13,625 nt of DNA from Deltaproteobacteria bacterium (GCA_031279155.1 JAITJB010000109.1:1-13625); one strand, 5' to 3'. Shown: positions 1 through 7,785, numbered from the stretch's first letter. Made by a program: numbers and translations. The notes: generated from the letters alone by a model not told the origin.

Positions 1-122
1 CGCATGGCTATCAGTTCGCATGGCTATCAGTTCGCATGGCTATCAGCTCGCATGGCTATCAGTTCGCATGGCTATCAGCTCGCATGACTATCAGCTCGCA
101 TGGCTATCAGATCGCATGGCTA
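1..122. repeat. 16-bp tandem repeat array, cut by the window edge
   Basis: Seven full copies of a 16-bp unit, consensus CGCATGGCTATCAGTT, run head to tail from base 1, followed by a partial eighth copy at 113-122. Variation is confined mainly to the last two bases (TT, CT, AT) and one G-to-A change in copy six (81-96). The array starts at the window edge and probably continues upstream. Because 16 is not a multiple of three and the unit contains no stop, all forward frames stay open and read as a 16-residue peptide repeat. I see no ribosome-binding site or gene-like ending, so I do not call a gene. Looser TCGCA/CATCCC echoes continue to about 165. Confidence 0.93.
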
Positions 123-176
123 ACATTGTCGCATCCCTATTTCACATCCCTGGCTCGCACCCTGCGCTCTCTACCG

Positions 177-212
177 TTCTCTCTCTCTCTCCTCTCTCCT
201 CTCTCTTCTCTC
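177..212. other. 36-nt pure pyrimidine (CT) tract
   Basis: An uninterrupted run of C and T, mostly CT dinucleotides, broken first by an A at 213; a looser pyrimidine-rich stretch continues to about 222. Such tracts can form triplex (H-DNA) structures or arise by slippage. Nothing else in the stretch suggests coding. Confidence 0.85.
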
Positions 213-334
213 ACTCTTCCCTGGCTCCCCTTTGCTTAGTTAACTTAGGCCCATGGCTGTTTTAGGCCAGAACATCAAAAGATGCGTTAGTGTCAATAAT
301 ATGTCAATTAAATAACTTATTGCTATTGTTAGCT

Positions 335-363
335 TTGACTTTTTGCCAGGACTTAGGCATAAT
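335..363 (+). promoter_or_regulatory. sigma70-like promoter ahead of copA
   Basis: TTGACT (335-340) and CATAAT (358-363) are separated by 17 bp, five of six matches to consensus in each box. Transcription would start near 370, giving a leader of about 205 nt before the CopA ATG. The leader contains a small inverted repeat, AGGCTT (405-410) with AAGCCT (425-430). I do not see a recognisable CueR, CsoR or CopY operator, so copper control is not demonstrated. Confidence 0.5.
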
Positions 364-440
364 CTTACTTGAACAGAGACAATTTCCCACACCGGGCCAT
401 ATACAGGCTTCGGCGAGGGTCTGAAAGCCTTAAGCCTTGC

Positions 441-569
441 GCCTACATTAGCCCAACCCTAAATAACCCTAGCAAACCCTGGCCTCCCTTGGCTAACCTT
501 AAAACTTAGGTAACACTAATAGCCCTGGCTAACCCCTGTAACCTTGGCTAACCTTAACAAAACTTAGGT
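441..569. repeat. CTAACC-rich degenerate repeats with a duplicated mini-hairpin
   Basis: The copA leader is built of variations on AACCCT and CTAACC at irregular spacing of about 10-12 bp. The clearest pair is a direct repeat at 487-511 and 542-569 (CTTGGCTAACCTTAA... then AACTTAGGT), the second with a 3-base insertion. Each copy can fold as ACCT-T-AA against TTAGGT. In the second copy the right arm is also the ribosome-binding site (AGGTG, 566-570) of copA, so folding would mask it. The repeats are seen; the regulatory role is inferred. Confidence 0.6.
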
Positions 570-575
570 GTTTTG

Positions 576-3146
576 ATGGCAAGAGAAAGATTTGACATCT
601 CGGGCATGAGCTGCGCGGCTTGCGCCGCTAGGATTGAGAAGGTCGTCTCGGCCATCGACGGCGTTAAGACCGCCCAAGTTAACCTTCTAAAAAACTCCAT
701 GGAAGCTGTCTTCGACGAAAAGCTCACTGGCGTCCAAAATATCGTAAACGCCGTGAGTAAGGCTGGCTACGGGGCTTCGAAAACCGGAGCGGAAGCGCTC
801 TTAACTAACCCTGACAAGGCCGCCGAAGATGAAGAAAAGAAAATGCTCTTAAGGCTCAGGGTCTCCATCGTCTTTACCATTCCTCTTTTCTACCTAGCCA
901 TGGGCCACATGCTCAACTGGCCAATGCCAGCCATTTTTAAGGGCGATGATAACCTCATGATAACCGCCCTGACTCAGTTTTTACTCCTAATCCCCGTTAT
1001 CGTTATAAATTTTAAGTATTACCGCTCGGGCTTTAAGGCTCTGTGGGGCTTAGGACCTAATATGGATAGCCTTATCGCTATCGGATCCGGGGCGGCGGCC
1101 CTTTACGGCATTATCGGCCTCTATTTGATGGCCTACGGCCTGAGCCATAATGACCCCCATATGGTCCATTCGGCGGCCATGAACCTGTATTTTGAATCCG
1201 GGGCCACCATCCTAACCTTAGTTACTTTGGGTAAATTTTTTGAGGCCCGAGCCCGCCGTAAGACCTCCCAAGCCGTAGCCTCCCTCTTAGATTTAACGCC
1301 AAAAACAGCCTCAGTTGAGCGAGACGGGGCCGAACTTACTGTCCAGACCTCAGACATCCGCGTTGGCGATACCCTCATAGTTAAAGCCGGGGAAACCATA
1401 GCCGTAGATGGGACGGTTATTTTTGGCATGGCCAGTGTCGATGAATCTAACCTTACCGGCGAGAGCATACCAGTTGATAAAAAACCCGGCGATAAGGCCA
1501 CCGGGGCTACGGTGGTTAGCTCGGGCTTTTTAAAGATAGAAGTTAATAAAGTAGGTCAAGATACGGCATTAGCTCAGATTATTAAGCTAGTCGATGAGGC
1601 TACCGGATCAAAAGCTCCCATCTCAAGACTAGCTGACCGGGTGAGCGGCGTCTTTGTCCCGGTGGTTATCGCTATCGCCATCTTAGCCGGCGTCCTTTGG
1701 ATCCTATCGGGCGAGAGCCTGCCCTTTGCCGTCAACATCGTCATATCGGTTTTGGTCATATCCTGCCCCTGCGCCTTGGGCTTAGCTACGCCTACGGCTA
1801 TAATGGTTGGTACAGGCCAGGGGGCCAGAAACGGCATATTATTTAAGTCGGCTGAGGCCTTAGAGCTGGCCCACGAGGTCCAGACCGTGGTCTTAGATAA
1901 AACCGGTACCGTGACCTCCGGTCGCCCGGAGTTAGTCGGCATCGTGCCGGCCCCCGGGACAACGGATGATGAGGTCTTAAGTTTAGCCGCAGCCTTAGAA
2001 AAATTAAGCGAGCATCCCTTAGGGCAGGCTGTTGTTCGGGCCGCCGAAAAAAAAGGCCTTACAGTCCCTACGGCTCAGTCCTTTGTCCAGACCCAAGGGG
2101 CCGGCTTAATGGGAACGGTTTTAGGCCAAGAAATTAAAGTCGGAAACCGTAGGATCCTAGGTGATGATTATTTAGATCCCGCAGGTTTATTAGCCCAAGG
2201 CGATCAAGCGGCTAACCAAGGGGTGACGCCAGTTTTTCTATCTTCCCAAAACGCCCTTAAGGGCTTATTAAAAATAGCCGATACCGTCAAACCCACAAGC
2301 AGAGAGGCGGTAGCCGAACTTAAAAATTTAGGCTTAAAGGTCGTCATGCTGACCGGCGATAACCAGCGCACGGCCAAGGCCGTAAGTCTCGAGGTGGGCG
2401 TAGATAGCGTCTTAGCCGAAGTCTTACCTCAAGATAAAGAGAGGGAAGTTAAAAATCTCCAAGATGGGGGCCGCTATAAGGTGGCCATGGTCGGCGACGG
2501 CGTAAACGACGCCCCGGCTCTGGCCAGGGCCGACGTGGGCATCGCTATCGGGGCTGGCACCGATATCGCCATGGAGACAGCTGACGTGGTTTTGATGAGA
2601 AGCGATCTAACCGACGTCTCAACGGCCATTAGGCTCAGCCGAGCCGTCCTAAAAAACATTCGGCAAAATCTTTTTTGGGCCTTTTTCTATAACTTAATCG
2701 GCATACCAGTGGCCGCCGGAGTTTTCTATAAGCTCTGGGGGCTAAAACTAAATCCCATGATCGCCGCCGCAGCCATGAGTCTGAGCTCGGTTTGCGTCGT
2801 CTCTAACGCCCTGAGGCTTAGATTTTTTAAGGTAAATCGCCCGCCCGCGCCCGGGGCTGGCGCTCCGGCCCAAACCCCGACCGATAGGTCGGCTAGTATC
2901 GAAAAGATACAAGAAAATAATTCCAAGGAGATAGCTATGATTAAAAAGCTTAAAATCGAAGGTATGTCTTGCGGCCACTGTTCGGCTAGAGTCGAAAAGG
3001 TCCTTAAAGATCTGGCCGGCGTAAACGACGCCAGCGTTGATCTTAAAAAGGGCACAGCCGAAGTTAAGCTCTCTAAGGACGTTGAAGACGCGGTCTTAGC
3101 TAAAGCCGTAACCGAAGCCGGCTACCCGACCACGGTCATTAGCTGA
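576..3146 (+). CDS. copA: copper-translocating P-type ATPase CopA with N- and C-terminal HMA domains
   Basis: Inner-membrane Cu(I) exporter of the P1B-1 type, 856 residues. In order: N-terminal heavy-metal domain with CxxC at residues 13-16; actuator domain with TGES at 294-297; transmembrane metal site CPC at 397-399; phosphorylated aspartate D441 in DKTGT; the P1B His-Pro pair at 480-481; GDGVND at 640-645; then a transmembrane YN and an MSLSS motif, the combination that marks Cu(I) selectivity. After the last membrane segment comes a Pro/Ala-rich linker (about 750-787) and a second HMA domain (788-856, GMSCGHC), which is where the protein departs from the common CopA layout. I chose the ATG at 576 because AGGTG lies 5 nt upstream; the TTG at 573 is too close to it. 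The gene stands alone on this strand and converges on the amidohydrolase operon 79 bp away, with no clear terminator between. Confidence 0.96.
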   Translation: MARERFDISGMSCAACAARIEKVVSAIDGVKTAQVNLLKNSMEAVFDEKLTGVQNIVNAVSKAGYGASKTGAEALLTNPDKAAEDEEKKMLLRLRVSIVFTIPLFYLAMGHMLNWPMPAIFKGDDNLMITALTQFLLLIPVIVINFKYYRSGFKALWGLGPNMDSLIAIGSGAAALYGIIGLYLMAYGLSHNDPHMVHSAAMNLYFESGATILTLVTLGKFFEARARRKTSQAVASLLDLTPKTASVERDGAELTVQTSDIRVGDTLIVKAGETIAVDGTVIFGMASVDESNLTGESIPVDKKPGDKATGATVVSSGFLKIEVNKVGQDTALAQIIKLVDEATGSKAPISRLADRVSGVFVPVVIAIAILAGVLWILSGESLPFAVNIVISVLVISCPCALGLATPTAIMVGTGQGARNGILFKSAEALELAHEVQTVVLDKTGTVTSGRPELVGIVPAPGTTDDEVLSLAAALEKLSEHPLGQAVVRAAEKKGLTVPTAQSFVQTQGAGLMGTVLGQEIKVGNRRILGDDYLDPAGLLAQGDQAANQGVTPVFLSSQNALKGLLKIADTVKPTSREAVAELKNLGLKVVMLTGDNQRTAKAVSLEVGVDSVLAEVLPQDKEREVKNLQDGGRYKVAMVGDGVNDAPALARADVGIAIGAGTDIAMETADVVLMRSDLTDVSTAIRLSRAVLKNIRQNLFWAFFYNLIGIPVAAGVFYKLWGLKLNPMIAAAAMSLSSVCVVSNALRLRFFKVNRPPAPGAGAPAQTPTDRSASIEKIQENNSKEIAMIKKLKIEGMSCGHCSARVEKVLKDLAGVNDASVDLKKGTAEVKLSKDVEDAVLAKAVTEAGYPTTVIS
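2925..3146 (+). other. internal ribosome-binding site and start for a possible free CopZ-like chaperone
   Basis: Inside copA, AAGGAG (2925-2930) sits 6 nt before an in-frame ATG (2937-2939). Translation from there would give exactly the C-terminal HMA domain as a 69-residue protein, the usual size of the copper chaperone CopZ, starting MIKKLKIEGMSCGHC and sharing the CopA stop. This is a better ribosome-binding site than the one for CopA itself. The sequence looks like a copZ gene whose upstream copA lost its stop codon, now able to make both a fused and a free product. The site is seen; its use is inferred. Confidence 0.5.
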
Positions 3147-3225
3147 GAGAAAACTTCAGCCAAAAAGAAGCTGGCCATTTAGCATTGCTATATTATTTTT
3201 AGGCGATATTATCTTTAGCTGCGGC

Positions 3226-4854
3226 TTACCCTGGTCGGCAAGTTTCCCCGCCGACCACGGTGGCCAAGACCTTTGTGGTGGCAATGGCCCGCTCAGGGCA
3301 GGTTAGGATGTCGCGGTCGAGCACGGCAAAGTCGGCTAATTTGCCAACTGACAGGGTTCCTAAGTTGTGCTCCTCAAAGGCGGCTCTAGCCGACCAGAGG
3401 GTGTAGCTACTTATGGCTTCCAGGCGGCTTAAGGCGTGCTCAGGGTGGAAACCGTCTTTGGGAAAACCTTTTAGATCTTTGCGAGTCACGGCGGCGTAAA
3501 TACCCATGAAGGGATTGACCGACTCAATGGGGCTGTCAGATCCATTTATGATGTAGCCGCCGCGATCGATAATGTCTCGCCAAGCGTAGGCCCTCTTGAT
3601 CCTCTCAGGCCCCAAGCGGATTTGAGCCATGTGAAGATCGGTCATTAAGCCCACGCTCTGGATCGAAGGAATGAGCCCCATGCTCAAGACCCGCTCCCGG
3701 TCAGAGTTGGCGACCACCTGATAGTGCTCTAAGCGCCATTGCCGGTTAGTCCACTCAGAGCCTAAGACAGCCCCAATGGCTGAGACGGCTTGAGCCACAG
3801 CTGCGTCGCCAATGACGTGGATGGCCACCTGGAAGCCTAAGTTTCGGGCTTTACTTAAAAGAGCTATTAAGGCCTCATCGCTATAAACGTGCCCGCCCCG
3901 GTAACCTGGTCTATCGGCGTAGTCCTCAAGTAGCCATGCGCTGCGAGAGCCCAAGGACCCATCAGAAAATATCTTAAGTCCATCAACGCTCAAGCGGTCC
4001 GGGAGGCGACCTACCCTAGGCCCCTTGGAAAAAAACTCCTCATCCCAGGGGTCGGCTTTCATGTACAATCTAAGCCTTGCCTTGATGATACCGGCTTCTA
4101 CGGCTTTATCGATCGTCTCAAATTCCGAGGGCTGGGAAGCGCAGTCTATGAGCGTGGTCAGGCCATAACTTAAAGATTCGGCCTGAGATTTTTGGAAGGT
4201 CTCCAAAAAATCCCGCCCGTCAAAAATGGGCATGCGGTCGTAAATTAAAAACATGGCCTGACCGATGAGGACCCCGGAGGGCTCGCCGCTGGGATCTCTT
4301 ATGATCTCGCCGCCTTCGGGGTTGGGCGTGGATGAATCCACGCCGGCCATCTTTAAGGCCAGGGAGTTAACCCAAATGGAGTGCTTATCAATGCGGTCTA
4401 AGACGACCGGATGATCAGGCGCTACCCGGTCAAGGTCCCGGCGATGGGGCCAGGCCCCGCCAAACCAAGCGTTTTGATCCCAGCGCCGCCCATGGACCCA
4501 GGTGCCCTTGCGGCGGTTGGCCGTATCCTCAGCCACCAACTCCAGAGCATCCTCATAGCTGTAATCACTTAGATCGAGCTGGGAGAGTCTTAAGCCCTCG
4601 TGGAGTATATGGGCATGGCTATCGATGAGTCCGGGGATGACGTTTCGACCTTTAAGGTCGACCATCTCAGCTTCTCCACCCAAGGATGTCAGAGCCTCTC
4701 GGTAGTCGTCGCCTACGTAGGTTAGCCGCTCACCTAAGGCGGCCATGACCGTAGCCCTAGGGCATGAGCTATCCATGGTCAGGATCCGGCCTGAACGAAA
4801 TATGACTTTTCGAGCTCCGGGACCAACGCTGGTCTGGTCATCATTGAGAGACAA
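3226..4854 (-). CDS. YtcJ-like metal-dependent amidohydrolase (amidohydrolase family 3)
   Basis: A 542-residue TIM-barrel hydrolase of the YtcJ/amidohydrolase-3 group, probably cytoplasmic; I see no signal peptide. Metal and catalytic signatures are all present: HxH at H80/H82 (PGLIDSHAH), K294 in DGLKIFSDGSLGSR, H346 in HVIGD, H377 in RLEHYQ and D440 in GSDSPIE. The N- and C-terminal strands (SGRILTMD; LGTLSVGKLADFAVLD) form the usual small beta-sandwich. Family members act on amide-type bonds, but the natural substrate of most, and of this one, is unknown. The start is TTG: AAAGGTG lies 6 nt upstream and no ATG fits as well. The stop of the upstream peptidase is only 16 bp before the start, so the two are co-transcribed, which hints at peptide or amino-acid-derivative catabolism. 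Confidence 0.9.
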   Translation of the reverse strand: MSLNDDQTSVGPGARKVIFRSGRILTMDSSCPRATVMAALGERLTYVGDDYREALTSLGGEAEMVDLKGRNVIPGLIDSHAHILHEGLRLSQLDLSDYSYEDALELVAEDTANRRKGTWVHGRRWDQNAWFGGAWPHRRDLDRVAPDHPVVLDRIDKHSIWVNSLALKMAGVDSSTPNPEGGEIIRDPSGEPSGVLIGQAMFLIYDRMPIFDGRDFLETFQKSQAESLSYGLTTLIDCASQPSEFETIDKAVEAGIIKARLRLYMKADPWDEEFFSKGPRVGRLPDRLSVDGLKIFSDGSLGSRSAWLLEDYADRPGYRGGHVYSDEALIALLSKARNLGFQVAIHVIGDAAVAQAVSAIGAVLGSEWTNRQWRLEHYQVVANSDRERVLSMGLIPSIQSVGLMTDLHMAQIRLGPERIKRAYAWRDIIDRGGYIINGSDSPIESVNPFMGIYAAVTRKDLKGFPKDGFHPEHALSRLEAISSYTLWSARAAFEEHNLGTLSVGKLADFAVLDRDILTCPERAIATTKVLATVVGGETCRPG

Positions 4855-4870
4855 TTATCACACCTTTGAC

Positions 4871-5980
4871 TCAGAAATCGTAGAAGTGCTTGTCGCTATT
4901 TAAAACCTTCTTGCCGTTTTCTGTAATCAGCACCAACTGCTCCAAGCGCACCCCGCCCCTATTGGGTAGGTAAATGCCTGGTTCAATGGTCACCACTGAC
5001 CCCACTTCTAGGGGCTTTTTGTTTATCGGGTTTAGAGATGGGGCCTCGTGGACGGCTAGGCCCACGCCGTGGCCTAAGCTGTGCCCAAAATAGTCGCCGT
5101 AACCGGCTTCAAAAATGTGGTTTCGAGCAACTTTATCGACCACGTTGGCCGGAACCCCTGGGCCTATGATCTCTAGGGCCTTAAGCTGAGCCTCCCGGAC
5201 TATCCGGTAGATTTCTTTTTGCCAGGGGAGAATTTTCCCCGGGGTCATGGTCCTAGTTATATCGGAGGCGTAGCCATTGTATCTGGCCCCGCAGTCGATG
5301 ACAACCATCTCGGAGGCCGTAATTTTCTTTGAGCCTGGCGACGCGTGAGGCAGCGCCGCCCTGGGCCCGGCGGCCACAATGGTCTCAAAGGCCGGCCCTT
5401 CCCCGCCCAGATCCCTAAAATGGCGATCTAAAAACCAGGCCGCCCAACTTTCCGTAGAACCCACTTTTAATTCATCCCACAATAGTCCGATGGCTTTTTC
5501 GGTTATCCTTAAGGCCTTGGTGATGTCGGCTATTTCTTGGGGCGATTTTGAGATCCTAAGAGATGACACGTTCATGGGCGATGGCACGAGCTCAACTCGC
5601 TTGAAACTTCTTTTAAACTCATGCTCGCGGGCAACCGTTAGATTTTCGGCCTCAAACCCGATTATTGGGTTATTTCCAGCTAACTTAGCTACCGCGCCGC
5701 CAAGACTAACTTGGCAATCGATTACCTCAAATAATGGGGCCTCTTCGGCGGCGGCTAAGACGTACCTAGAATCCGTCAAAAGATAGAGCTTTTTGTCGGT
5801 GATAAAAAGAGACCCGCTGGACTCGGTCAGCATGGGATCGGTAGCCTTAAAGCCCGAAAAATACCTACGATTTTCCTGACAAGTTATCAAAAAACCAGTT
5901 AATTTATGTTCTTTTATCTCTTTTCTTAGAGCTTCAATTCTATTTTCTATTATATTTTTTTCTTCTACCTCTTTTTTCAC
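4871..5980 (-). CDS. M24-family Xaa-Pro aminopeptidase/dipeptidase
   Basis: Metallopeptidase of 369 residues with the creatinase-like N-terminal domain (about 15-140) and the pita-bread catalytic domain (about 145-360). The five dinuclear-metal ligands are intact: D229, D240, H304 (GHSLGHGVGL), E333 (TIEPGIY) and E347. H212 and H311 match the supporting histidines. The protein should cleave the bond next to proline at the N-terminus of peptides in the cytoplasm. Length and sequence alone do not separate aminopeptidase from dipeptidase activity. I chose the GTG at 5978-5980 because AAGGAG lies 8 nt upstream. It is the first gene of a two-gene operon with the amidohydrolase. A 27-nt dyad lies in its leader (6022-6048), with a possible -10 box TATACT (minus strand, 6060-6065) just upstream. 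Confidence 0.92.
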   Translation of the reverse strand: MKKEVEEKNIIENRIEALRKEIKEHKLTGFLITCQENRRYFSGFKATDPMLTESSGSLFITDKKLYLLTDSRYVLAAAEEAPLFEVIDCQVSLGGAVAKLAGNNPIIGFEAENLTVAREHEFKRSFKRVELVPSPMNVSSLRISKSPQEIADITKALRITEKAIGLLWDELKVGSTESWAAWFLDRHFRDLGGEGPAFETIVAAGPRAALPHASPGSKKITASEMVVIDCGARYNGYASDITRTMTPGKILPWQKEIYRIVREAQLKALEIIGPGVPANVVDKVARNHIFEAGYGDYFGHSLGHGVGLAVHEAPSLNPINKKPLEVGSVVTIEPGIYLPNRGGVRLEQLVLITENGKKVLNSDKHFYDF

Positions 5981-6021
5981 TAAAAAAACTCCTTAAATCA
6001 AGATTTGTCTTATATGAGCTT

Positions 6022-6048
6022 CCAGGTTAAGACTTGAATCAGACCTGG
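6022..6048 (-). promoter_or_regulatory. dyad in the leader of the aminopeptidase operon
   Basis: CCAGGT (6022-6027) and ACCTGG (6043-6048) are perfect inverted arms with 15 nt between them, about 42 nt upstream of the GTG start. A second inverted pair, CTTACC (6082-6087) and GGTAAG (6099-6104), lies upstream of the candidate -10. Either could be an operator or a leader hairpin. No U-run follows on either strand, so they are not ordinary terminators. Confidence 0.3.
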
Positions 6049-6120
6049 TTGTCCTCTAAAGTATAGCCCACAACCGACCGCCTTACCAGAGGTTAGCCGG
6101 TAAGAAAGAAGGAAGTCAGG

Positions 6121-6288
6121 CGGCAAATTAAATCGCAAGTTACATAGCAAGTTATGTCGCAAGCACGGTCGCAAGTAAGATCCAAAATTAGCTCGCAAGT
6201 AAGAACCCACGCTAAGTCGAAAATGAGTTCGCAAGCAAAATCGCAAGTAAACTCGAAAGCAAAACCGAAAATCAGCCCACAAGTAAAA
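6121..6288. repeat. 12-bp degenerate tandem repeat array
   Basis: Fourteen consecutive units hold an exact 12-bp phase with no indels. The consensus is TCGCAAGTAAGA; units at 6169 and 6193 are identical, while others such as 6205 and 6265 have diverged heavily. Because 12 is a multiple of three, some frames read as a four-residue repeat (SQVR/SKIS type). There is no ribosome-binding site, and the peptides are low complexity, so I do not call a gene. The array fills most of the spacer between the divergent aminopeptidase and the gene at 6392. The remaining 6289-6391 is AT-rich and probably holds the forward promoter (TAAAAT near 6331), but I cannot assign its boxes firmly. Confidence 0.88.
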
Positions 6289-6391
6289 GCCAACGGCCTT
6301 ACTTACCTTTTTATTTTAAGTCAAAATCTAGTAAAATAATACGACAGCAGCTCTTGCTTGATTGTGGGTTTACGGCTTTCTGAGGTGTTTT

Positions 6392-7282
6392 TTGGCTAGC
6401 CTTGTTATCACTGTCCCATACGGCGCCACCTTTGTGCCCGGACCGATCTCCCGGCGGTTAGGCCTGACTGACGGGAGAGATTTAGGCCGCGAACACTGGT
6501 ACCTAACCGATCCCATTATTTTAAATTTAGCGGCAAAGATGCTCTATCGCGGTCAGGATAAACCTCCAAGGCCCTTTGTGCCCTTTAGATTTAGCCCTCT
6601 GGTCATAGACCCCTTGGGGCTTTTGAGCTCAGAACTTTCCGGTAGCCAGCCTAATGGACCAAATTTTCTAAGTAACTTTACTACCGGGGCGAAATTTCCC
6701 GTCTACAGCGAGGACGAGCGTCAAATTATCATCAACCAGGCTGTTAAGCCTTACTTTGAACAATTAGAAGCCGCCTGCTCAAATGAGCTAGCTAACAATA
6801 ACTTAGTGGCCTTAATTACCTTGCGATCCTTTGCCACTGTTCCTCAGCCCCACGAGCGCGACCGAAGGCTACCGCGCCCCCAGGTAAGTTTAGGCTCAAA
6901 CAGTCAGCACAGTCCAGAGGGACTGGTCACCTTGGCCGGGACCATATTTAGGGCCTTGGGCCTGTGGCCCCAATTAAACTGGCCTCTAATTTCAGCCGAT
7001 CCGCCCGGGCCCCTAGCCGCCCAAGTCCGCCTCAAAACCCTCAGCCTAGGCTTAAGGCGGGATCTTTACATGGATGAAAAGACCGGTAAGCTCAAAGATA
7101 CGGCTGAGGGCTTAGTGAGGGTCCTATCGATTTTCTTCGATCTCTTGGAACAGGAATTAGATCGAGTGGCCAATATTAGGCTTAGGCGAGCTTTTCCGCC
7201 CAAAAAACCCTCTAATATTATTAAATCAGATGATCCGCCCATGACCAACAAGGTCAAAAAACCATACATGAAGGTTAGATAA
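6392..7282 (+). CDS. divergent N-formylglutamate amidohydrolase-like protein
   Basis: A 296-residue protein that I place, with moderate confidence, in the N-formylglutamate amidohydrolase superfamily. The N-terminal strand VITVPYG matches the family's 'isvPHaG'. FSPLVIDPLG matches 'ySrLviDlNR', ALITLRSF matches 'llldlHSf', and VSLGSNSQHS matches the later 'vglGt' strand. The family's key residues are altered: PH is PY, DNR is DPL, and DLHS is ITLRS. It may therefore have lost or changed catalysis. The tail (about 250-296) is basic and unlike the family. I chose TTG at 6392 because GAGGTG lies 4 nt upstream and the protein then begins just before the first conserved strand; an earlier TTG at 6362 has no such site. 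The next gene starts 62 bp downstream, so it may be read into the DUF202/hpt pair. Confidence 0.6.
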   Translation: MASLVITVPYGATFVPGPISRRLGLTDGRDLGREHWYLTDPIILNLAAKMLYRGQDKPPRPFVPFRFSPLVIDPLGLLSSELSGSQPNGPNFLSNFTTGAKFPVYSEDERQIIINQAVKPYFEQLEAACSNELANNNLVALITLRSFATVPQPHERDRRLPRPQVSLGSNSQHSPEGLVTLAGTIFRALGLWPQLNWPLISADPPGPLAAQVRLKTLSLGLRRDLYMDEKTGKLKDTAEGLVRVLSIFFDLLEQELDRVANIRLRRAFPPKKPSNIIKSDDPPMTNKVKKPYMKVR

Positions 7283-7344
7283 TCTAAAATCTAACTTAAA
7301 ATAACTGCGGCGCCCTATTTTGACCGCAAATTTAGGATAAATAT

Positions 7345-7785
7345 TTGAAAAATAGTAAACTCCTCCTAGCTGAGGCCTCCTTAGAGCAGGCCAGAGATTC
7401 CGATGGCCACGATAATGTCGGGGAACTGGCCGTTCCCACCGAAGCCATGGTCCGCCATGAGGCCATGCTGATTAATGAAGTAAGCTTAGTCTTAGCCGAA
7501 AAAAGAACTTCGCTTTCGGTCATGCGCACGGGTTTAGCCATCTTAGTGCTGCCCCTATCGGTAGCTAGCGTCCTAATCGCCATCTCCCGGTATTACGATC
7601 CTTCAAAGGTGCTTTTTCTTTTAATACCGGTTTTTACTATTAATATCTTATTGGCCGTCTTCGGTCTCTATCTTATCTTGTACTCTTGGCGTCGTTCACG
7701 GACCCTAGACGCCATCAGCCTCAGTCTTAAACAACAAAACTCCAACCTCCAAAGGTTGTGTCAGCTGATTGAAAAAGACAGGTGA
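7345..7785 (+). CDS. small DUF202-like inner-membrane protein
   Basis: A 146-residue protein with a soluble N-terminal segment (1-48), a LAEKRTSLSVMRTGLA motif at 50-65, and two hydrophobic spans at about 63-81 and 89-113. It ends in an amphipathic, probably coiled tail rich in Leu, Gln and Arg. The motif is a good match to the DUF202 (YidH-type) hallmark 'LAxeRTfLAwxRT'. The biochemical role of the family is not established. TTG at 7345 is the start: AGGA lies 7 nt upstream and no ATG precedes the motif at a sensible distance. Its stop codon overlaps the ribosome-binding region of hpt, so translation of the two is probably coupled. Confidence 0.7.
   Translation: MKNSKLLLAEASLEQARDSDGHDNVGELAVPTEAMVRHEAMLINEVSLVLAEKRTSLSVMRTGLAILVLPLSVASVLIAISRYYDPSKVLFLLIPVFTINILLAVFGLYLILYSWRRSRTLDAISLSLKQQNSNLQRLCQLIEKDR

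Noticed and set aside
1..122. CRISPR array
   Set aside because: Units are 16 bp and directly abutting with no spacers, and no cas gene is present.
20..265. Open forward frames through the 16-bp array giving repeat peptides
   Set aside because: They exist because the repeat unit lacks stops in any frame. There is no ribosome-binding site, and the frames run on into the CT tract.
3147..3225. Terminator between the convergent copA and amidohydrolase genes
   Set aside because: Only 4-bp stems (such as CAGC/GCTG) are found, without a convincing U-run on either strand.
5379..5786. 135-codon forward ORF opposite the aminopeptidase
   Set aside because: It lies wholly within a gene with all five metal ligands on the other strand and has no family resemblance.
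6010..6293. Minus-strand ORFs across the 12-bp array with Cys/Phe/Arg-rich repeats
   Set aside because: Same cause as the forward frame; composition is low complexity and no domain is visible.
6154..6339. Forward ORF of a basic SQVR-like repeat peptide in the 12-bp array
   Set aside because: It is a by-product of a 12-bp repeat; no ribosome-binding site precedes the ATG, and the tail is unrelated AT-rich spacer.
7274..7295. GTTAGAT/ATCTAAC inverted repeat over the stop of the formylglutamate-like gene as a terminator
   Set aside because: The stem is AT-rich and no T-run follows; it may be chance.
7306..7328. TGCGG/CCGCA hairpin before the DUF202 gene as a terminator
   Set aside because: Five base pairs with a 13-nt loop followed by AAATTT; too weak to call.
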